A stretch of 17,738 nt of DNA from Fusibacter_D sp033549245 (GCA_033549245.1 JAWSUW010000068.1:1-17738), one strand, 5' to 3'. Positions 6,416 through 14,504 are shown, counted from the first letter of the stretch. Notes: generated by a model from the sequence alone, not told the origin. Numbers and translations are program-made.

Positions 6416-7103
6416 CTACATTAGTGCCTCGGGAATGTGCTCGAGACGAGAAGCTGACAAATGGATTCAAATGAAACGTGTCAAAATCAATGGAAAGATT
6501 GCTGGACTGGGTGAGAGCGTCAACCCTGGAGATCATGTGGTAGTCGATGGAAAGCCAGTACGTCCAAAAAAGGAGAATGTTTATATCGCATTCAACAAAC
6601 CTGTAGGTGTGACTTGCACGACGGAACGTCATATCAAAGGCAACATTATTGATTTCATCAACCACAAAGAACGCATTTTTCCGGTAGGTAGATTGGACAA
6701 GGATTCTGAAGGGCTCATTTTACTGACCAGCGATGGCAGCATTGTCAACGCGATTCTCAGAGAAGAAAACGAGCATGACAAAGAATATCTGGTCACAGTT
6801 AATAAGAACATAGATGATGCCTTCATTTCCAATATGGAAAAAGGTGTGAAGATTTTTAATCCAGTCAAAAAAAAGCATACGACCACAAAACCTTGTAAAG
6901 TGGAATTGGTTAAACCAAGGACTTTTAGAATTATTCTCAATCAAGGCCTCAACAGGCAAATCCGGAGGATGTGTTCTGCACTCGGATACGAAGTTGTTTC
7001 ACTCAAAAGGACGAGGATCATGCATATCCATTTGAATCAGCTTAAAACCGGGAAATGGCGTGATCTCACGCAGCAGGAACTAAAAACGCTTCTCAAGTCT
7101 TGA
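6402..7103 (+). CDS. rluF: 23S rRNA pseudouridine synthase RluF-type
   Basis: 233 residues from ATG 6402, preceded by CAGGAG (6391-6396); it overlaps the HD-GYP gene by 14 nt. An S4 RNA-binding domain occupies about 1-50 (RLNNYISASGMCSRREAD). The RsuA/RluB/E/F-type catalytic domain follows, with catalytic Asp99 in VGRLDKDSEGLILLTSDG and the LNQGLNRQIRRMCSALGYEV signature. The overall pattern (DFINHKERIFPVGRLDKDSEGL, KEYLVTVNK, LKRTRIMHI, GKWRDLT) closely follows E. coli RluF, which modifies U2604 of 23S rRNA; the exact target in this organism is inferred. The link with the signalling genes upstream is probably only transcriptional. The znu promoter -35 overlaps its stop codon. Confidence 0.88.
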   Translation: MRLNNYISASGMCSRREADKWIQMKRVKINGKIAGLGESVNPGDHVVVDGKPVRPKKENVYIAFNKPVGVTCTTERHIKGNIIDFINHKERIFPVGRLDKDSEGLILLTSDGSIVNAILREENEHDKEYLVTVNKNIDDAFISNMEKGVKIFNPVKKKHTTTKPCKVELVKPRTFRIILNQGLNRQIRRMCSALGYEVVSLKRTRIMHIHLNQLKTGKWRDLTQQELKTLLKS

Positions 7104-7127
7104 CACAAAAATGTTAAGTGATATAAT
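7100..7127 (+). promoter_or_regulatory. Consensus sigma-A promoter of the znuACB-zur operon
   Basis: TTGACA (7100-7105) and TATAAT (7122-7127) are both perfect, with a 16-bp spacer; the -35 overlaps the rluF stop codon. The expected start is near 7134. The -10 overlaps the left end of the 19-bp inverted repeat, the classic position for a repressor such as the Zur encoded at the end of this operon. Confidence 0.85.
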
Positions 7128-7165
7128 AAACGCAAATGCAAATCAGTTGCATTTGCGTTTATTAT
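7123..7165. promoter_or_regulatory. 19-bp perfect inverted repeat: putative Zur operator, possible terminator of rluF read-through
   Basis: The arms 7123-7141 and 7147-7165 are perfectly complementary around a 5-nt loop (ATCAG). The core reads AAATGCAA-ATCAG-TTGCATTT. It begins in the -10 of the znu promoter and spans the start site, so binding of a dimeric Fur-family repressor would block transcription. The right arm is followed by a T-rich stretch (7165-7174), so in RNA read through from rluF it could also act as a terminator. The sequence differs from the Bacillus Zur consensus. Confidence 0.65.
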
Positions 7166-7215
7166 TTTTATTTTGTGGTATATATTTATTGAATATAGAT
7201 GCAGGAGGCATAAAA

Positions 7216-8178
7216 ATGAAAAAAATATTAACTGTTGTGATTGCGGCAATGTTGGTTTTTGCCCTTTCCGGTTGTGAATCGAATATTGAAAATGTTGTCG
7301 TTGCAGATGAAGGGTCACAAGTGTCCAAGCGATTGAGCATTGTCACATCACTTTATCCACAATATGATTTTGCAAGAAGTATAGTTGGGGATAAAGCAGA
7401 CGTGATTCTGATTTTACCCCCAGGCGTAGAGTCACATTCGTTTGAACCGACACCACAGGATATGGTCACGCTTCAAAATGCGGATTTGTTTCTTTATACC
7501 GGTAAAGAAATGGAACCTTGGGCATACAAACTTACTGAGAGCATTGATGCAAAAATCGTGGATCTGAGCTCGGGAATCACTTTGATGGATTTAGAGGAAC
7601 ATGAGGACGATCACGAAGATGAAGAAGAGGTACATGAGGAACTCGTGGATCCACATTTTTGGACAGATCCGAATCTGGCTATTGTAATGGTTGAAAACAT
7701 ATTGGCGTCATTGAAAGTGGTGGATGTAGATAATACCGCATATTATGAAGCAAACGCCAACACGTTGAAGCAAGCGCTTTTGGATCTGGATGTTGAAATC
7801 AGTGAAACACTTTCCAAAACCGCATCAAAAACCATTCTTTCTGGTGGACATTTCGCTTTTGGGTATTTTGTGGAACGATACGGTCTTGAGCACATGTCAC
7901 CTTATGAGGGCTTCTCTCCAGATGCGGAACCAACTCCTAAAAAAATTGCTGCACTTATTGAGACCATCAACGAGACTGATGCAAAGGCAATTTTTTACGA
8001 AGAATTGATTGATCCTAAAGTTTCAAGGGTCATAGCAGAAGAGACAGGCATTGAAATGCTCTTATTGCACGGTGCACACAATGTCACAAAAGAAGAATTT
8101 GAATCTGGCAAATCCTACATTACATTTATGAAGGAAAATCTTGAACGATTGAAGATAGGACTTGGATATGACGAGTAA
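7216..8178 (+). CDS. znuA: Zinc ABC transporter substrate-binding lipoprotein ZnuA
   Basis: 320 residues from ATG 7216 (GCAGGAGG 7201-7208). The signal peptide ends in lipobox ALSGC, with lipidated Cys20. The mature protein is a cluster A-I (TroA/ZnuA-like) metal-binding protein. Metal-ligand candidates are His74 (GVESHSFEPTP), His147 (DPHFW) and His212 (SGGHFAFGY), plus Glu262 or Glu263 (FYEEL). A flexible acidic, histidine-containing loop (about 127-143) sits before DPHFW, as in zinc-type members. The C-terminal HGAHNVTKEEFESGKSYITFM is typical of clostridial members. It delivers Zn2+ to ZnuBC. First gene of a four-gene operon; the ATPase gene overlaps its end by 11 nt. Manganese cannot be excluded, but the loop and the linked Fur-family repressor favour zinc. 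Confidence 0.88.
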   Translation: MKKILTVVIAAMLVFALSGCESNIENVVVADEGSQVSKRLSIVTSLYPQYDFARSIVGDKADVILILPPGVESHSFEPTPQDMVTLQNADLFLYTGKEMEPWAYKLTESIDAKIVDLSSGITLMDLEEHEDDHEDEEEVHEELVDPHFWTDPNLAIVMVENILASLKVVDVDNTAYYEANANTLKQALLDLDVEISETLSKTASKTILSGGHFAFGYFVERYGLEHMSPYEGFSPDAEPTPKKIAALIETINETDAKAIFYEELIDPKVSRVIAEETGIEMLLLHGAHNVTKEEFESGKSYITFMKENLERLKIGLGYDE

Positions 8179-8893
8179 ATTGATTGAAGCAAAAAATATA
8201 ACTGTTAGATATGGAAACAATGTGGTTCTTACTGACATTAGTTTCGCTATTGAAAAAGGGGATTACATCGGTCTTGTGGGTGCCAACGGATCAGGCAAAT
8301 CAACACTTGTGAAAGCCCTCCTGGGGCTTGTTCCCCTAGAAAAAGGGAAGATCATATACAACAATCTCAATAAATTTGAGCATGGCATAGGGTATCTGCC
8401 TCAAGTCGCTGTCACAGGCAACACCCTTTTTCCAGCCGAAGTGAGAGAGATTGTCGGAATCGGGCTTTTGGGTCAAAAAAAATTCCCTAAGAGACTGACC
8501 AAAGAGGACCACTTGAAAGTGGATACGATTTTGGACAGACTGGGAATCATCGGTCTTAAGCATAAGAAAATCGGAGATTTGTCAGGTGGGCAACAACAAA
8601 GGGTCCTGCTCGCCAGAGCCATGGTCTCACACCCGAAACTGCTGATTCTGGACGAACCTACCAGTGCCCTGGATCCAAGAGTGAGGGCGGACTTCTTCAA
8701 CTTGATTGAGGAAATCAACAAAGTCGACCAGACGAGCATAGTCCTTGTATCACATGACCTTAGCAGCATCAAGCGGTATACCAGGAAAATGATGCTACTC
8801 GATCGAGAACTGGTCTACTTTGGTCCTTCGGGAGAATTTGATTTGAATTTTGGCACAGCAAAGGGGATGCACAATCATGAACATGATTATTGA
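8168..8893 (+). CDS. znuC: Zinc ABC transporter ATP-binding protein ZnuC
   Basis: 241 residues. ATG 8168 is chosen, with AGGA (8157-8160) 7 nt upstream; a TTG at 8162 is an in-frame alternative adding two residues. All ABC ATPase motifs are present: Walker A GANGSGKST, Q-loop LPQ, signature LSGGQQQR, Walker B LLILDEPTSALD and switch His in VSHD. It powers import through ZnuB. It overlaps znuA by 11 nt and znuB by 17 nt, consistent with tight translational coupling and fixed subunit ratios. Confidence 0.92.
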   Translation: MTSKLIEAKNITVRYGNNVVLTDISFAIEKGDYIGLVGANGSGKSTLVKALLGLVPLEKGKIIYNNLNKFEHGIGYLPQVAVTGNTLFPAEVREIVGIGLLGQKKFPKRLTKEDHLKVDTILDRLGIIGLKHKKIGDLSGGQQQRVLLARAMVSHPKLLILDEPTSALDPRVRADFFNLIEEINKVDQTSIVLVSHDLSSIKRYTRKMMLLDRELVYFGPSGEFDLNFGTAKGMHNHEHDY

Positions 8894-9704
8894 TACGATA
8901 AAAGAAGCACTTTCATATGGTTTCATGCAAAGAGCCATCATTGTTGGCGTACTGATCGGACTCAGCAGCGCCATGCTTGGCATATTTCTGGTGCTTAAAA
9001 AATACTCCATGATCGGGGACGGGCTGGCACATGTGAGCTTTGCCACCGTAGCCATCGCACTTTTCCTAAATGCATCGCCACTGCTCATATCGATTCCGAT
9101 AGTCATTGTGGCTTCGATTTTGATCATGGAACTCAATGAAAAAGCGGGAATTCACGGAGATGCCGCCATTGGACTTGTCTCCTCTTTTTCGGTCGCGCTC
9201 GGGGTACTCCTATCCAGTGTCGCTGGCGGATTTAATGTGGATTTGTTCGGATATCTGTTCGGAAGCATTTTGTCCATTCAAAAGTCCGATCTTTGGTTGT
9301 CTGTATTTTTGGCGGCTGGCGTCATTTTCACTGTGATCTTCTTTTACAACGATTTATTTGCGATCACACATGATGAGGCATTCTCAAGTGTCATCGGCAT
9401 TCCCACAAAGAGAAGAAATTATCTGATTGCCACTTTGACATCAGTGACCATAGTGCTCGGAATAAGAGTCGTGGGAACGATGCTGATCTCCAGTATGATC
9501 ATATTTCCAACGGTGGCCGCCCTTCAGATCTCAAAGAGCTTTAAGTCGACTATTGTGATTTCCTCAATGATTTCTGTGTTTTCAGTCATTGTGGGGGTCC
9601 TTGGGTCTTATGTGTACAACTTGCCGTCGGGAGCCAGTATCGTGATGATCAATGCGGCAGTTTTCGTATCAATGATGGGATATAAACGTTTGGTGCGTTC
9701 TTGA
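8877..9704 (+). CDS. znuB: Zinc ABC transporter permease ZnuB
   Basis: 275 residues from ATG 8877, with AAGGGG (8861-8866) about 10 nt upstream; ATG 8883 is an alternative. A very hydrophobic ABC-3 family membrane protein with about 8-9 predicted helices. The opening region MQRAIIVGVLIGLSSAMLGIFLVLKKYSMIGDGLAHVSFA is the family hallmark: LKKYSMIGDGLAHVSFA is where most family members read R.....DALSH. It forms the membrane channel with ZnuC. It overlaps znuC by 17 nt and ends 21 nt before the zur start. Confidence 0.92.
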   Translation: MNMIIDTIKEALSYGFMQRAIIVGVLIGLSSAMLGIFLVLKKYSMIGDGLAHVSFATVAIALFLNASPLLISIPIVIVASILIMELNEKAGIHGDAAIGLVSSFSVALGVLLSSVAGGFNVDLFGYLFGSILSIQKSDLWLSVFLAAGVIFTVIFFYNDLFAITHDEAFSSVIGIPTKRRNYLIATLTSVTIVLGIRVVGTMLISSMIIFPTVAALQISKSFKSTIVISSMISVFSVIVGVLGSYVYNLPSGASIVMINAAVFVSMMGYKRLVRS

Positions 9705-9725
9705 CACATGGAAGAGGTGAATGAA

Positions 9726-10151
9726 ATGGGATCAATAGATTTGAAAGTTGTATTTAAAAAATATGGCATAAAGAATACTGTGCAAAGGCAAGCGGTTTAC
9801 AATTATCTTACAGATGCATCCGCACCAATCACTGCTGAGCAAATATATATGGAGTTGACCCAAAGTGAAAGTGATGCGATGAACTTATCGACGGTATATA
9901 GGATTCTAGATCTTTTCACGAAAAAAGGGTTGGTACTCAAATCAAATTTACAAGCGGACGGCAAGTCGACATACGAAATGAATCATATGGAGCATAGGCA
10001 TCACCTCATATGTGTGAAGTGCAACAGTATTGTTCCTATAAAGGGATGTCCACTTGAGGATTATGAGAAAAGACTGGGTGAATCTACTAATTACGAAATC
10101 CTTGAACATCATTTGGAAATTTTGGGAATTTGCCCTAAATGTAAAAAATAA
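9726..10151 (+). CDS. zur: Fur-family transcriptional repressor, probably Zur
   Basis: 141 residues from ATG 9726 with AGAGGTGA (9713-9720) at good spacing; an in-frame ATG at 9708 lies upstream of that site. The N-terminal winged helix spans about 5-85 (KNTVQRQAVYNYL... NLSTVYRILDLFTKKGLV). The dimer/metal-binding half carries the H-rich stretch (HMEHRHHLIC, residues 87-96) and structural zinc cysteines C96/C99 and C136/C139. It is the last gene of the zinc uptake operon. It most likely represses the operon when zinc is replete through the inverted repeat at 7123-7165, giving autoregulation. Fur and PerR are the alternatives; the operon context decides for Zur. It could also be the protein reading the Fur-like box at 1181, though that box fits Fur better. 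Confidence 0.85.
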   Translation: MGSIDLKVVFKKYGIKNTVQRQAVYNYLTDASAPITAEQIYMELTQSESDAMNLSTVYRILDLFTKKGLVLKSNLQADGKSTYEMNHMEHRHHLICVKCNSIVPIKGCPLEDYEKRLGESTNYEILEHHLEILGICPKCKK

Positions 10152-10200
10152 AATAGCCCCACACAAACCTAAATAAAATGAAGGTTTGTATGGGGCTTTT
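10150..10200. terminator. Bidirectional terminator between zur and the SLH/CAP gene
   Basis: AGCCCCACACAAACCT (10155-10170) pairs with AGGTTTGTATGGGGCT (10182-10197) with one mismatch and an 11-nt loop. It is flanked by A-rich DNA on the left and TTTT on the right, so it works for both convergent genes. Confidence 0.88.
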
Positions 10201-10206
10201 GAACGT

Positions 10207-11766
10207 TTATAATGGCGTGAAATAATTTTGTGTATAATAAGTTCCGAATGGACCACCGAAGTAGACTCCAACACCAAGATATTCAATGTTTCTGACAAGA
10301 TTTTCGCGATGTCCAAGTGAATTGACCCATCCAGCGTGTGCTCCGAAAGCATTGAGATAACCTGCTGCTATATTTTCAGCCGCCAATCTGAAGTCAATGC
10401 CATCTGCGGCAATTCTGTCAAATGGAGATTGTCCGCTCGGATTGATGTGATCGAAGAAATCGCGTACTGCCATGTCTTTGCTATGCTTACGTGCCACAAC
10501 CGCAATCGGTTCGCTCCATTTTAGGAGTGGTTTTCCATTCTCGAGCCTGAATACATTGTTCAGATCAAAAACCTGTTTCTCAAAACTGATTCTCATCGAG
10601 TCTGATAAATTGCCATACTGGGAGTTCATACTCTTTTCGACAGCAGTGTCAATCAGCATGATGGAAAAAAGCCTGCCGGAATCGTGATTGTCAAAGTAAG
10701 TGGTCAGATATATGTTGTTCTTAAGGTATACTGCAGATTCCTGATTGTTCATTTGAACGTATTCATCCACACCTTTGAATATACTGTTGATTGGACTTCC
10801 AAGTGCTTTCGTCACTGCAGCCTTGTTTTGGTTCATGGCAAGTGATGTTGATGATTCAAGCAAATCGGATGCTGTAAATAATGCCACAACTTTTTGATTG
10901 CTGACACCAACCAGGAAGTAGTCCAAATAATTGTCATGATATACCCACCATTTGAATCCATAAGCACTGTCGTCGATTCTCACGGGTTCTCCGTAGATTT
11001 CTTTGACCGTGACTGAAGAATCTCCGATTTCAATGTCGCTGACGGAAAATGGGGTGGATAATGTTGCAAAAGCATGTCCTGGAGCGTAGCCTGAAGCATC
11101 CAGATTGTCCGTGACGAGTTCAATTTTGTTAAGTGTGGTCAGGTATTTTTCGAGTACTACTGATGACTCCGCACGAGTGGCGTTTAGCATTGGCTTAAAC
11201 GTTGAATCCGGATAACCATTTATGATTCCGATGGCTACAGCGGATATCACCGCGTCAAGGTATCGGCCAGAAACCGTATTGTAATCGGTCAACTTGTGAC
11301 TGGCTTCCGCAATGGCTTCGCCAGAGACTGTTGCCCCAGTGGCAAGGTATGCTTTTGTTATGATGCTCGCCATTTCCTGTCTGAGAATGGGTTTTTCATA
11401 AACACTGAGATCAGTGCTTCCGAATTCGTCCATTTTGATATAGTTGGCCTCGATTGCGGCATCGATATAGGGTTGCCCCCAATACTCGTTTTCAGAACGT
11501 TCTCTGACATCAATGGATTGTGCTTTGATCACGAGAACAAGGTATTCGATTCGTTTTATAGTGGAATCGGGTTTGAAACTTCCATCGGGATATCCGGTAA
11601 TGACACCGTATTTAGTGATGTTGTTGATTGTATTTTCCGCCCAGTGTCCGTCTACATCATTGAAAGTGACTGCAAAAGATACTGGAACGCTTAGTGTGAT
11701 TACTGAGATAGCAAGTATAATGATAAGAGATTTCAGAGCCCAAAAGATGTTTTGCTTTTTAGTCAT
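10207..11766 (-). CDS. Secreted S-layer-anchored CAP (SCP/PR1-like) protein with three SLH-type repeats
   Basis: 519 residues. ATG 11766 follows AGGAG and starts MTKKQ; farther upstream starts lack a ribosome binding site. A signal peptide ends near VSFA (residues 30-32). SLH-type repeats span about 33-95 (FNDVDGHWAENTINNITKYGVITGYPDGSFKP), a divergent one about 96-160, and about 161-215 (INGYPDSTFKPMLNATRAE). A CAP-associated N-terminal domain follows (about 238-372; IYGEPVRID..GFKWWVYHDNYLDYFLVG). The CAP domain spans about 398-515 with the tetrad candidates His428, Glu464 (AAENIA), His486 and Glu488 (GHREN). The SLH repeats would bind secondary cell wall polymer. CAP proteins of this YkwD type have no agreed enzyme activity. 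Monocistronic, with a perfect -10 (TATAAT, minus 11802-11797). Confidence 0.9.
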   Translation of the reverse strand: MTKKQNIFWALKSLIIILAISVITLSVPVSFAVTFNDVDGHWAENTINNITKYGVITGYPDGSFKPDSTIKRIEYLVLVIKAQSIDVRERSENEYWGQPYIDAAIEANYIKMDEFGSTDLSVYEKPILRQEMASIITKAYLATGATVSGEAIAEASHKLTDYNTVSGRYLDAVISAVAIGIINGYPDSTFKPMLNATRAESSVVLEKYLTTLNKIELVTDNLDASGYAPGHAFATLSTPFSVSDIEIGDSSVTVKEIYGEPVRIDDSAYGFKWWVYHDNYLDYFLVGVSNQKVVALFTASDLLESSTSLAMNQNKAAVTKALGSPINSIFKGVDEYVQMNNQESAVYLKNNIYLTTYFDNHDSGRLFSIMLIDTAVEKSMNSQYGNLSDSMRISFEKQVFDLNNVFRLENGKPLLKWSEPIAVVARKHSKDMAVRDFFDHINPSGQSPFDRIAADGIDFRLAAENIAAGYLNAFGAHAGWVNSLGHRENLVRNIEYLGVGVYFGGPFGTYYTQNYFTPL

Positions 11767-11796
11767 ATGGTTCTCCTTTCGGTTACTAACTATTAC

Positions 11797-11802
11797 ATTA
11801 TA
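11797..11802 (-). promoter_or_regulatory. -10 element of the SLH/CAP gene
   Basis: A perfect TATAAT on the minus strand, about 30 bp upstream of the ATG at 11766. No clear -35 is seen at 16-18 bp, so this is a partial promoter call. Confidence 0.4.
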
Positions 11803-11835
11803 ACGCATTAAGCTTACAGGCGTATTACAAAATTA

Positions 11836-11864
11836 TAAACAATACAAAACAATTGTGTTATAAT
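11836..11864 (+). promoter_or_regulatory. Promoter of the MATE gene
   Basis: An extended -10 TGTTATAAT (11856-11864) has a weak -35 TAAACA (11836-11841) 17 bp upstream of TATAAT. The MATE ATG is at 11899. It is divergent from the SLH/CAP promoter. Confidence 0.6.
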
Positions 11865-11898
11865 ATATTGGATTTGAAATCAGATAAAAGAGGTTGAA

Positions 11899-13263
11899 AT
11901 GGCAATTAAAAGCAAAAAGATAGATATGACAGAAGGCGATATCCTTTCCAGCCTGCTTAAAATGGCACTACCAATCATGGGAACGAGCTTCATGCAGATG
12001 GCCTATAATCTAACCGATATGATCTGGATAGGATTTCTTGGATCCAGCGCGGTGGCAGCAGTTGGAATCGCCGGATTTTTTGTATGGTTTGCCAACATGT
12101 TCATCATGCTGAGCAAAACCGGTACAGAAATCAGGGTTGCACAAGCTTCTGGTGCAAAGGATGAGATGCGTGCGGAACACTTTGCGAGAAGTGGTCTCCA
12201 CTTGATATTCTTCCTTGCAATGGGTTATATGACCTTTCTCCTGGTGTTTAAAACAGGTCTGATTGAATTTTTCAACACCGGCAGTCCTGAAGTGGAAAAA
12301 AACGCCATCAGTTACCTGTCCATTATAGCCATAGGAATTCTGTTTCCGTTTGCCAATCAGGTGTTCACTGGAATATTCAATGGGCGTGGAGACAGCAGAA
12401 CTCCATTTATGTTCAATGCTGTGGGACTGGTGATCAATATAGTGCTGGATCCGATTTTGATCAATGGCATCGGACCTTTTCCAGAAATGGGAGTGGCGGG
12501 TGCTGCGCTAGCCACTGTATTTGCACAATTTGTGGTTTTTATCATTTTCGTATACAACATAAAGTTCAAACATACCCTGTTTGAGCATTTCACACTGATG
12601 AGTCCCATCAAATGGTCGACACTTTCAGATATCATGAGACTAGGTGGACCACCGGCGATCCAAAGTGGATTGTTTACTTTCATATCCATGATCATAGCAA
12701 GAATCATTGCTGTCTACGGTCCGCTACCTATCGCGGTACAAAAGGTCGGTTCTCAGATTGAGTCCATAACTTGGATGACTGCAACAGGACTAGCTGTTGC
12801 ACTGGGTGCATTTGTGGGACAAAACTATGGCGGCAAACAATACGGCAGAGTGGTGAAAGGGTATCGGACAGCCATGAAACTGGCTTTTTCTCTTGGAATA
12901 TTTAATACTTTGCTCCTTTTTTTTGGAGCCAAATACCTTTTTATGATCTTCATCAGAGAGCCGGATGCGATTTCACTTGGCGTGGATTACTTGAGAATCC
13001 TTGGCCTTTCCCAACTCTTTATGTGTATTGAGATCACGACTTCAGGAGCGTTTAACGGAATAGGGCACACAAAACCCGCCGCAATCACCAGTATAGTCTT
13101 CAACATACTCAGAATCCCCATGGCACTCTACTTCAGTCAGATGACCTTTTTAGGGCTCAACGGCATCTGGTGGAGCATCAGCATCAGCAGTGTCTTCAAA
13201 GGAACTATCGTCTATATTTGGTTTGAAAGATTGTTGAAAACCGAGAAAGAGTTCATGAATTAA
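11899..13263 (+). CDS. MATE family multidrug/cation efflux transporter
   Basis: 454 residues, within the usual MATE length, with about 12 predicted membrane helices in two six-helix halves. The first half begins LLKMALPIMGTSFMQMAYNLTDMIWIGFLG with the characteristic N..D pair in helix 1. The second begins around ILRLGGPPAIQSGLFT-like sequence near residue 250, with GLAVALGAFVGQNYGGKQYGR matching the conserved VGQN.G segment. It exports cationic or other small molecules in exchange for Na+ or H+; the substrate is unpredictable. ATG 11899 follows AAGAGGTTG. Monocistronic, ending at a bidirectional terminator. Confidence 0.92.
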   Translation: MAIKSKKIDMTEGDILSSLLKMALPIMGTSFMQMAYNLTDMIWIGFLGSSAVAAVGIAGFFVWFANMFIMLSKTGTEIRVAQASGAKDEMRAEHFARSGLHLIFFLAMGYMTFLLVFKTGLIEFFNTGSPEVEKNAISYLSIIAIGILFPFANQVFTGIFNGRGDSRTPFMFNAVGLVINIVLDPILINGIGPFPEMGVAGAALATVFAQFVVFIIFVYNIKFKHTLFEHFTLMSPIKWSTLSDIMRLGGPPAIQSGLFTFISMIIARIIAVYGPLPIAVQKVGSQIESITWMTATGLAVALGAFVGQNYGGKQYGRVVKGYRTAMKLAFSLGIFNTLLLFFGAKYLFMIFIREPDAISLGVDYLRILGLSQLFMCIEITTSGAFNGIGHTKPAAITSIVFNILRIPMALYFSQMTFLGLNGIWWSISISSVFKGTIVYIWFERLLKTEKEFMN

Positions 13264-13272
13264 TAAATAAAA

Positions 13273-13318
13273 AAAGGATGTCTCAATCATTTGAATAAAA
13301 ATGATCGAGACATCCTTT
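13273..13318. terminator. Bidirectional terminator between MATE and antiporter genes
   Basis: An 18-bp stem (13273-13290 with 13301-13318, one mismatch) has a 10-nt loop. On the minus strand it is followed by a T-run and is strong; on the plus strand the T-tract is short. Confidence 0.88.
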
Positions 13319-13322
13319 ATTG

Positions 13323-14333
13323 TCAGCCCACGTAATTGAGCACAAGATATACCAGGTAAAAGAGTACAAGCAATGCGCCTTCTTTTCTGTTCAGTGTATG
13401 CCCCTTGTTGAGGGTGAATACTCTGAAAGTAAACAAAATCAAAAGCATTGCAGGAAAATGAAGTGAATAAAAATTCTTTGGAACTGCAAGTCCAAGCGGT
13501 GTTGCTGCTGCAGACATACCGACCACGAAAAGGACGTTGAGAATGTCCGCACCGATGATGTTACCAATGGCAAGGTCTCCGTGACCTCTCATTACTGCTT
13601 TTACACTTGTCGTCAATTCAGGCAAACTTGTACCGAATGCAACTAATGTCGCAGCGATGATGCTTTGTGGTACCCCAATTCGGATTGCCGATATTTCAAC
13701 TGCTGGAATCAAGACTTTAGATGAAAGAATGACAAGTGCCATACCTGCTGCCATCAGGAAGAATTGTTTTACCAGACTTTCTTTGTCATGTTCCTGAATT
13801 TCTTCGCTGATCTCATCGAGGATTTCTTTTCTAGAGTGTTTGAAAGACCAGTATAGATAAATGCCCAGAAAAGCAAGGAGAACAAATCCCATTCCTTGAG
13901 TAATCACACCTGAACTTGAACTCGAAAAAATCGGAAGCGCGAATATTACCAATAAAACTCCCGCCAAAAGCTGAATCCAACTCTGTACGCGAATTGATTT
14001 GTAATCTATGACAATTGGGCTGATCAGAGCAGCTATACCTACAATCAATCCAGTGTCTGCGATGATGGACCCTACGGCGTTACCGAGTGCGAGGTCCGGA
14101 TTGCCATTGATAGCGGCCAAAACCGAAACAGAAACTTCTGGTAGTGTGGTTCCAAGTGATACGACTGTTGCGCCGATTATGGCTTTTGGTATACGTAGAT
14201 GTGCTGAAATGGCCACTGCCTCATCGATAAGGATATCAGCGCCTTTTCCAAGGGTATAAAGTGTGATTGCGATAATAGCAAATAAAAAAATTGTGGATAG
14301 TGGGGTTAATAAACCCAAAATCAGTTCGTCCAT
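13323..14333 (-). CDS. CaCA-family cation (Ca2+ or Mn2+)/Na+ antiporter
   Basis: 336 residues with about 10 predicted helices. It carries both inverted alpha-repeats of the CaCA superfamily: GATVVSLGTTLPEVSVSV with GNAVGS near residues 54-90, and AATLVAFGTSLPELTTSV with GNIIGAD near 225-265. The acidic residues in the TLPE and SLPE motifs are the cation ligands. A charged cytosolic loop (about 165-190) separates the halves, as in YrbG-like proteins. ATG 14333 follows AGGAG. The transcript leader carries a yybP-ykoY manganese riboswitch and terminator, so expression should rise when Mn2+ is abundant. I infer that the physiological substrate includes Mn2+, with the protein acting as an exporter, although homologues are usually labelled calcium antiporters. 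Confidence 0.9.
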   Translation of the reverse strand: MDELILGLLTPLSTIFLFAIIAITLYTLGKGADILIDEAVAISAHLRIPKAIIGATVVSLGTTLPEVSVSVLAAINGNPDLALGNAVGSIIADTGLIVGIAALISPIVIDYKSIRVQSWIQLLAGVLLVIFALPIFSSSSSGVITQGMGFVLLAFLGIYLYWSFKHSRKEILDEISEEIQEHDKESLVKQFFLMAAGMALVILSSKVLIPAVEISAIRIGVPQSIIAATLVAFGTSLPELTTSVKAVMRGHGDLAIGNIIGADILNVLFVVGMSAAATPLGLAVPKNFYSLHFPAMLLILFTFRVFTLNKGHTLNRKEGALLVLFYLVYLVLNYVG

Positions 14334-14373
14334 GATATCTCCTCTTTATGTTTTGATCGGGGAACCCAGGCAA

Positions 14374-14410
14374 TAAAAAAACTCTACAATTCACCCGCGA
14401 ATTGTAGAGT
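14374..14410 (-). terminator. Riboswitch-controlled intrinsic terminator
   Basis: On the minus strand ACTCTACAATTC (14410-14399) pairs perfectly with GAATTGTAGAGT (14392-14381) over a 6-nt loop, followed by seven Ts. Its 5' arm shares CTCTA (14409-14405) with the 3' strand of aptamer stem P1, so the two structures are mutually exclusive. Confidence 0.88.
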
Positions 14411-14498
14411 CTCACACGATTTCAAAAAATCATCCAAACCGGGACTATGTCCGTTCTGACGGCTTGGATTCCACTGACGGGCAGTTACTCCCTCTAAC
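14405..14498 (-). ncRNA. yybP-ykoY (Mn2+-sensing) riboswitch aptamer
   Basis: On the minus strand, P1 pairs TAGAG (14496-14492) with CTCTA (14409-14405). L1 carries the signature GGGAGTAAC. A short ACTG/CAGT hairpin follows, then CCAAGCC pairing with GGTTTGG, enclosing the signature CCGTCAGAACGG (L3). A small hairpin (GATTT/AAATC) and the conserved GAGAC precede the 3' P1 strand. This is the yybP-ykoY architecture, which senses Mn2+ through docking of L1 and L3. Metal binding would stabilise P1, deny CTCTA to the terminator and turn on the downstream antiporter. The aptamer match is by eye; no covariance search was run. Confidence 0.87.
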
Positions 14499-14504
14499 AC
14501 AACA

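Noticed and set aside
7111..7215. N-terminal extension of ZnuA
   Set aside because: The extension covers the promoter and inverted repeat; the lipoprotein signal peptide and strong ribosome binding site place the start at 7216.
11296..11803. Plus-strand open frames opposite the SLH/CAP gene
   Set aside because: They are shadows of a long minus-strand gene with clear domains; no promoter or ribosome binding site supports them.
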